From Pseudomonadota bacterium (GTDB taxonomy: Bacteria > Pseudomonadota > Gammaproteobacteria > Xanthomonadales > Xanthomonadaceae), in NCBI GenBank assembly GCA_023457475.1, contig JAEWLO010000289.1, forward strand, positions 1 through 16,336: a stretch of 16,336 bases of DNA, written 5' to 3'. The position numbers were made by a program, and so were the translations under genes. This document shows positions 12,314 through 16,336 of the stretch, one piece after another (position 1 is the stretch's first letter; the number at the start of each line of letters is the position of its first letter). Under the pieces are notes generated by a model that saw only the letters and a program-made list of their open reading frames with translations, did not search any database and had not been told where the DNA came from.

Positions 12314-12333
12314 GTGCCCATGCTCGCGGGCAC
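12314..12333 (-). promoter_or_regulatory. Hairpin abutting the V start codon
   Basis: On the mRNA, GTGCCC (12333-12328) pairs with GGGCAC (12319-12314) around an 8-base loop. The base after the stem is the A of the V start codon. It occupies the place of a ribosome-binding site, in the 74-base gap at the junction where the V-W block follows the fibre genes. Confidence 0.4.
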
Positions 12334-12387
12334 GCCTCGCGCGCGCACGGGAACCGGCACGTAGGCAGCGGGATTACACCGTCCGAA

Positions 12388-13044
12388 TCAGAACCAGCCC
12401 GAGGCAACGACGCTCACGTTGATGCGGGTGGTCGAAACCGCCCCGTTTGCGCGACGAAGCCTGATGGTGATCGATACGCCGTCCGCCCGATAGTCTGCCG
12501 ATGCGGCGACCACTGATACGGAGGCGCTCACTGAGCGGGTCGACGCGCAGTTGGCGTAAGACGGTGCCCCATTGCTGATGGACGCAACGCCGGAACTTCC
12601 TGTCTCGAACTGCACGTCATACTCGCCAGAACCAGCTCCTGTAGGAAGCCAAGTGCCCCTGGCGACTTCGGTGTTGGAGCCTTGACCGCCTCCGGTCACG
12701 CTGGAGAGCACGCGGTAGATTCCGCTCGCGTCAAGAATGAACGTCACCGTCGCACTGGCCGAGCCTGAAGAGTTCGAGCGGGCTTGGTTGTGGGCGCTGT
12801 AGGACTGGCCATTAATCGGCAAGGAGTAGCTTGCAGTACCCTTGGCAGCCCAGAGTGTTGCCAGGTCACTTCCACCCCGACGACGACCGACGTCACCGCG
12901 ACGCGCACCATACTGAACATGCGCGTAGCGAAGGGGCTGGCCATCGGCGCGACGATACGTACCTGCAACAGGTCCGTCACCAGTGATGTCTGGATCAAAC
13001 AGGTCATCGAAGTCAACGCCTTGGTATCTGTATCCGCTCGCCAT
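12388..13044 (-). CDS. Unrecognised beta-rich virion protein after the tail fibre, 218 residues
   Basis: ATG at 13044, one base after the H stop. The N-terminal part (about 1-80) reads like a small tail-protein domain (YRYQGVDFDDLFDP, YAHVQYGARRGDVG, GSDLATLWAAKGTA). The rest is Ser/Gly/Val/Ala-rich short strands, with a Cys near 165 and the end VSVVASGWF. This looks like a beta-sandwich of the kind found on virion tips. The slot is that of P2 G (fibre assembly chaperone), but I see no likeness to gpG. It may be a second adhesin, a fibre cap or a decoration protein. Base composition from here through the end of H seems less GC-rich than the tail core, as is common for exchanged host-range genes. 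Confidence 0.75.
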   Translation of the reverse strand: MASGYRYQGVDFDDLFDPDITGDGPVAGTYRRADGQPLRYAHVQYGARRGDVGRRRGGSDLATLWAAKGTASYSLPINGQSYSAHNQARSNSSGSASATVTFILDASGIYRVLSSVTGGGQGSNTEVARGTWLPTGAGSGEYDVQFETGSSGVASISNGAPSYANCASTRSVSASVSVVAASADYRADGVSITIRLRRANGAVSTTRINVSVVASGWF

Positions 13045-13045
13045 C

Positions 13046-14677
13046 TCAGTGCGCCCCCTTCACCGCGTCCAGTTCCGCGCGAAGATCGTCAACGAGGTCT
13101 GCCAGCTGACGGATCGCATTGAATGCGACCGGAAGACCCTGATCGAGCTTCACTGATCCCACCCGCTTGCCCTTAAACAGGACACCCTCTGCATCCACCA
13201 TTTCAGGAATGATCCCGATGAGCTGCTCCGCATCGAAGAACAGACGCATGCGTCCATCGGGGTTGTAATCGGGCTTATAGGAGCCGTACACCGTCCGGAT
13301 GCGCCGGACCTCTTCCAATCCGTACGGCAGCTCTCCCTTGATGTCCTTCAGCTTCCGCGAGGAACCCACGTCGTAGCCGCCAGCAGCATTCACGGTCCCG
13401 TTTACAACGAAAGAGTTCACATCCATGACAGCCGTGGGAGCGCCGATGAAGCGGAATCGCACCATCTGGGAGGACGGCACGTTCGCAGTGCCTTGAAGGA
13501 AGACGTCCAGGCGTCGTCCCTCCCCGGACGCACCGCTTTCACGCAGGCGCAGCATGGTGGACGCATCCGAGCTGGAGACAGCTGCGCCATAGGCGGTAAC
13601 GGTTGATCGCGAAACAATGCTCGTTGCCGAAATTCCTGCGCTATCGCACCTCAGCGCGTTCGGATTCCCGCCCGCCTCGACCACAAATCCTGCCGCACGA
13701 ATGCTCAGGCTCGCGGTATATGCGTCAACCCCCGCATTCGCGCGGGCATCGAGATACACGTTTTCCGGCGCGCATACGGTACGCAGCGCCGTTCCTGTCG
13801 AACCTTGACCTACGAGCAATCCTGCCCATACGTTAAGCGTGCCGGTGATCGTGCCGCCGGTCTTCATGACCCGCGCATCGAGCGCTCCCTGCAATCCATC
13901 GACTTCCGACACCGGATGGGTGTGCGGGGCTGGGGTAAACCTTGTCGGTACGCCGGTCAGATTTGTCCAATCCAGATAGTAAGCGCCGTGCTGTCCATCA
14001 AGCATGTCCGCGTCCAGGCCATTGTTTGCGCCTTCGTCCTTCAGCGAGGCGGACTTCAAGCCAAGTGCCGCTCGTAGTAGCGCGGCAGAGGCTTTGGTCA
14101 TCAGTCCCTTGAAGAAGTCGCTCGGCGCGCCGCTGCCGAAGCGCTTGTCGATGTAAATGGCCACGCCGTTGGGCGTCATAGCTACCGCGTTGCCAGAACC
14201 CGCCGCCGCCTCATCATCCGTGGCGAATCGTGCGACGCCGGCAATCGTGGTGGAGGCCGGCGGATTGATGAAGTCCACGTCGCCCACCTCGATGCTGGTG
14301 GCGGTGATCTTGGCGAAGCGAATGTCGGTGGCCAGCAGCAAGGTAGCGGCCGCCGCCTTCTCCATGATCGGTGTGGCCTGCGAGTAGACGGCGAACAGCA
14401 CACCGTTGGACAGGTACAGCCCGAAACCGTGCAGCGTGTAAGTGTCAGAGCTGTCGTCGCGGATGTTCAGGTGCAGCGTGTCGACTGCGACAGCCTTGCC
14501 ACCAAAAGTGCTGATCCGCTTGATTTCACCCGGCACCGCCGCGCCCACGGTGTCGACATTGAACGCCTGCGGCGTAACGCCCACCTGGGTGATGCGAACT
14601 GGCGCGGTGCCGTCGTGCTCGGCATTGACGATGGCGGCAAAGCCGGCTGGGGTGATGGTGATCTGCGGGAGGCTCAT
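13046..14677 (-). CDS. H: Tail fibre protein H with C-terminal intramolecular chaperone
   Basis: 543 residues. The start is set at ATG 14677, which overlaps the I stop (ATGA); the frame is open further upstream but that part is a shadow of I. The N-terminal domain (about 1-160, SLPQITITPAGFAAIVNA ... FGLYLSNGVLFAVYSQ) is the baseplate-attachment collar domain of P2-like fibres. Then come TTIAGVARFATDDEAAAG, the LDADMLDGQHGAYY motif and PHTHPVSEVDGLQGALDAR. From about S439 (SSRKLKDIKGELPYGLEEV) to the end is a chaperone-of-endosialidase (peptidase S74) domain with a last coiled coil. Family knowledge: S74 domains trimerise the fibre and then cut themselves off at a Ser. Whether cleavage occurs here is uncertain because the usual Ser-Asp start is replaced by Ser-Ser. 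Confidence 0.92.
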   Translation of the reverse strand: MSLPQITITPAGFAAIVNAEHDGTAPVRITQVGVTPQAFNVDTVGAAVPGEIKRISTFGGKAVAVDTLHLNIRDDSSDTYTLHGFGLYLSNGVLFAVYSQATPIMEKAAAATLLLATDIRFAKITATSIEVGDVDFINPPASTTIAGVARFATDDEAAAGSGNAVAMTPNGVAIYIDKRFGSGAPSDFFKGLMTKASAALLRAALGLKSASLKDEGANNGLDADMLDGQHGAYYLDWTNLTGVPTRFTPAPHTHPVSEVDGLQGALDARVMKTGGTITGTLNVWAGLLVGQGSTGTALRTVCAPENVYLDARANAGVDAYTASLSIRAAGFVVEAGGNPNALRCDSAGISATSIVSRSTVTAYGAAVSSSDASTMLRLRESGASGEGRRLDVFLQGTANVPSSQMVRFRFIGAPTAVMDVNSFVVNGTVNAAGGYDVGSSRKLKDIKGELPYGLEEVRRIRTVYGSYKPDYNPDGRMRLFFDAEQLIGIIPEMVDAEGVLFKGKRVGSVKLDQGLPVAFNAIRQLADLVDDLRAELDAVKGAH

Positions 14678-15243
14678 GGGGATTCCTGTGGTTCGATGGC
14701 GGCCATGTCCAGGCGCGCAGAGGCGAAGGTCCGGACCACGCCGAGGACGCCGATGCAGCCCACGGCGTTCACGCCTTGGGTGAAGGTGAAGTGGGAGCGC
14801 ACAGGTTTGGCCCGCTCGACGGCCGCCATGACCTGATTGACGTACTCGGCCGACACCTCGGTGCCGTTTTGGCCTGACAGGGTCAGCTGCAGCTCGAATG
14901 TGTGCGGCGTGCCCTTCGGGGTGGTCTGCCACCACTCCACGATCTGGACCTGACCACCGAAGCTGGCCACTACGTCGGCGATGCTCTGCGCGGTGCCCTT
15001 GTGGCGCTGGATGGCGAACGAGCTGGCGATCTGGGAGCGCTTCACGTACTCCGGCCAGTCGCTGTTCCACGTGTCTACCGACACGCTCCATGCCAAGTAG
15101 GGCAAGAAGGCGGCCTGGCACTGCCATGGATTCCACAGGTGCTGGTGGGACATGGGCACGTCAGCCAGCTGCCCGTCCACGCGCTCAGCGGCGCGTTCCA
15201 GCGCCGTCGCGTTAGGGGGCAGCAGGGAAGTGGGCTCAGCCAT
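14674..15243 (-). CDS. I: Tail protein I (baseplate/fibre attachment)
   Basis: 189 residues (P2 gpI: 176). The start is put at ATG 15243 (MAEPTSLLPPNATALERA), which overlaps the J stop by 8 bases; the frame continues to 15300 but that would run deep into J. Typical segments are LLPPNATALERAAERV, LWNPWQCQAAFLPYLAWSVSVDTW and FAIQRHKGTAQSIADVVASFG, the hallmark of gpI proteins. Family knowledge: gpI joins the baseplate edge to the fibre protein H, encoded directly after it. Confidence 0.94.
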   Translation of the reverse strand: MAEPTSLLPPNATALERAAERVDGQLADVPMSHQHLWNPWQCQAAFLPYLAWSVSVDTWNSDWPEYVKRSQIASSFAIQRHKGTAQSIADVVASFGGQVQIVEWWQTTPKGTPHTFELQLTLSGQNGTEVSAEYVNQVMAAVERAKPVRSHFTFTQGVNAVGCIGVLGVVRTFASARLDMAAIEPQESP

Positions 15244-16126
15244 TGGACGGGGCGTGTTGGACGTCCACGACGGTGCAATACGCGGCGGACTGGTCGTCAA
15301 TGGTCAGATCGGCGGTGGGGCTGGTCAGGACCACACGCTGGACGCCTTCCACGTGCAGGGCTGAGTAGACCGCCGACAACGGGACGTCCCGCCCGAGGCG
15401 CTGGGACTGGCTCAGGTATTCGGTGAGCCGGCGCTGTGACTCGGCGATGACCAGCGCGGCATCGGGGCCGTTGAAGGTGGTGACCTGGGCGTGAATCTCG
15501 AACGGGACGATCCGCGCCGCCTGCACGGTCACGTAGTCCGTCAGGGGGCGCACGTTGCCATCCATCAGCGCGGCGGTGACGCTGGCCAGCAGCGCTGCGC
15601 TGGGCGTGCCGTCGCCATCACGCGCCAGTACCGTCACCAGCACTTCGCCAGGGCTGGGGCTGGTCACGCTGGCGTCCAGCGCATCCGGGCTGGAGGACAG
15701 GGTGTGGAAGATGTAGGCCCCTTCGGGACCGGCCACCGACAGCCCTTCCGGGGCCAGCTGGATGCGACGACGGAAGTCGGCATCACTTTCGTACACGGCC
15801 GGAGTGTTGTTCTCCGGATCGGCCGGCACCAGCAGCTTGCGGGCTACGCCGAACGGGACAGCGAGGTTGTCGAGGTCGTTGCGGCGTGCGTACGGCAACA
15901 GCAGGCCACGGGCACGTTCGTTGAACTGCTCACGCAACAACAGCTCACGGTAGGCGCTGGCCTGCAACAGCTTGATGATCGGGTCAGATTCAACCACCGC
16001 GTCGTAGTCCGGCAGCAGCACGCGGAACTCGGTCAGGCGCTCGGCATAGATCTGCTCGAAAGTCAGCTGCTCGAACACATCCGGTGCCGGCAGCTTGTCA
16101 ACTTCAATGGCGGTAAACGTGGACAT
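15236..16126 (-). CDS. J: Baseplate protein J
   Basis: 296 residues (P2 gpJ: 302). Opening MSTFTAIEVDKLPAPDVFEQL, then FEQIYAERLTEFRVLLPDYD and ESDPIIKLLQASAYRELLLREQFNERARGLLL, is characteristic of the gpJ / Mu gp47 wedge family. The middle has FRRRIQLAPEGLSVAGPEGAYIFHTLS and SPSPGEVLVTVLARDGDG, also family features. Family knowledge: a wedge component of the baseplate, acting with W and I. The ATG at 16126 has only a weak ribosome site. Gene S ends 85 bases upstream, so J may be the first gene of a tail sub-operon. Confidence 0.94.
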   Translation of the reverse strand: MSTFTAIEVDKLPAPDVFEQLTFEQIYAERLTEFRVLLPDYDAVVESDPIIKLLQASAYRELLLREQFNERARGLLLPYARRNDLDNLAVPFGVARKLLVPADPENNTPAVYESDADFRRRIQLAPEGLSVAGPEGAYIFHTLSSSPDALDASVTSPSPGEVLVTVLARDGDGTPSAALLASVTAALMDGNVRPLTDYVTVQAARIVPFEIHAQVTTFNGPDAALVIAESQRRLTEYLSQSQRLGRDVPLSAVYSALHVEGVQRVVLTSPTADLTIDDQSAAYCTVVDVQHAPSNG

Positions 16127-16158
16127 GGCGGAACCGTGCGCGGGACACGTCCAGCCTC

Positions 16159-16222
16159 GCCGCCAGCGGTGGGCGGCACTACCAAGTCACGGTGTAGCGG
16201 GCAGGGCTACGTCACTGCCCGC
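16159..16222. other. Two hairpins in the S-J interval
   Basis: GCGGGCAG / CTGCCCGC (16197-16222, 8 bp, loop covering the S stop codon) and GCCGCC / GGCGGC (16159-16177, 6 bp). No T-tract follows either of them on the transcribed strand. They could slow or partly end transcription between the S and J genes, or mark a control region for a late promoter. No Ogr-type site was identified with confidence. Confidence 0.3.
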
Positions 16223-16336
16223 GCAGATGATCGATGATCAGGTCGCGGACCTGTTCCACATCAGCAGGGGAGAAGCCCAGCAGCCGGCGGCGCTCATACG
16301 TCACGCGCGGGCCACCGCGACTGACGGTATCACTCA
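16212..16336 (-). CDS. S: Tail completion protein S, C-terminal end only
   Basis: The last 40 residues (plus a partial codon) before the right edge read SDTVSRGGPRVTYERR, then RLLGFSPADVEQVRDLIIDHLRGQ. The end RxLLGFxxxDxxxxRDxxxxHL is what I expect of gpS / phage virion morphogenesis proteins, whose gene usually precedes the baseplate block. The 5' part lies beyond the window, so start and length are unknown. Family knowledge: gpS helps to finish the tail, with gpR. Confidence 0.7.
   Translation of the reverse strand, partial: SDTVSRGGPRVTYERRRLLGFSPADVEQVRDLIIDHLRGQ

Noticed and set aside
14678..15136. Upstream extension of H to 15136
   Set aside because: This part overlaps I in another frame and has a low-complexity Arg/Gly-rich sequence; H family proteins begin at MSLPQITIT (14677), which overlaps the I stop.

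Overview
The window is one continuous stretch of a P2-like (Peduovirus-type) temperate myophage or prophage. It is GC-rich, densely packed, and almost entirely coded on the minus strand. Base composition, the style of the early genes (BcepMu gp16-like regulator, long Ogr, zinc/TOPRIM replication protein) and the overall look suggest a host in the Xanthomonadaceae, most likely Stenotrophomonas or Xanthomonas. That host call is an inference from memory of such phages, not a search result. No host gene, tRNA, insertion sequence or CRISPR array was seen. Integrase, lysis and capsid genes must lie outside the window.

Right part (16336 down to 4633, minus strand): the late tail operon. In transcription order it holds the end of gpS, then J, I, H (fibre with a C-terminal S74-type chaperone), an unrecognised 218-residue protein, V, W, FI (sheath), FII (tube), E with E' (joined by a -1 frameshift), a 44-residue membrane protein absent from the standard P2 list, T (tape measure), U and D. 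Most neighbours overlap by 1 to 8 bases or lie within a few bases. V and W sit after H instead of before J, unlike coliphage P2.

Middle (4632 to 3676): about 450 bases with no convincing gene, then the only well-supported plus-strand gene, a Cro/CI-type repressor at 3747-4181. A 71-base divergent control region separates it from the early operon and holds an 18-bp near-palindrome inside the spacer of the early promoter.

Left part (3675 to 1, minus strand): the early operon. It holds a BcepMu gp16/Cox-like DNA-binding protein, Ogr (late activator, here an early-operon gene), a 68-residue protein, a structured RNA control region at about 2459-2735, three small overlapping genes (80, 97, 86 residues), an 11-codon mini-ORF and a large TOPRIM replication protein that runs off the left edge.

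The most interesting element is the RNA region. It has a TTGACA promoter, a chain of perfect hairpins, a terminator with a T-tract, and three matched segments: sense copy 1, an antisense copy, and sense copy 2 that covers the Shine-Dalgarno of the next gene. This is the layout of the antisense immunity RNAs of phages P4 (CI RNA) and P1 (C4), set in the Ash/Icd-type reading frame that accompanies them. The phage therefore seems to carry both a protein repressor switch and an RNA attenuation switch in front of its replication genes. Other signals worth attention are the T TTT TTC slippery site in E, the tape-measure start codon held in the loop of a perfect 10-bp hairpin, and several short genes missed by length-based ORF calling.
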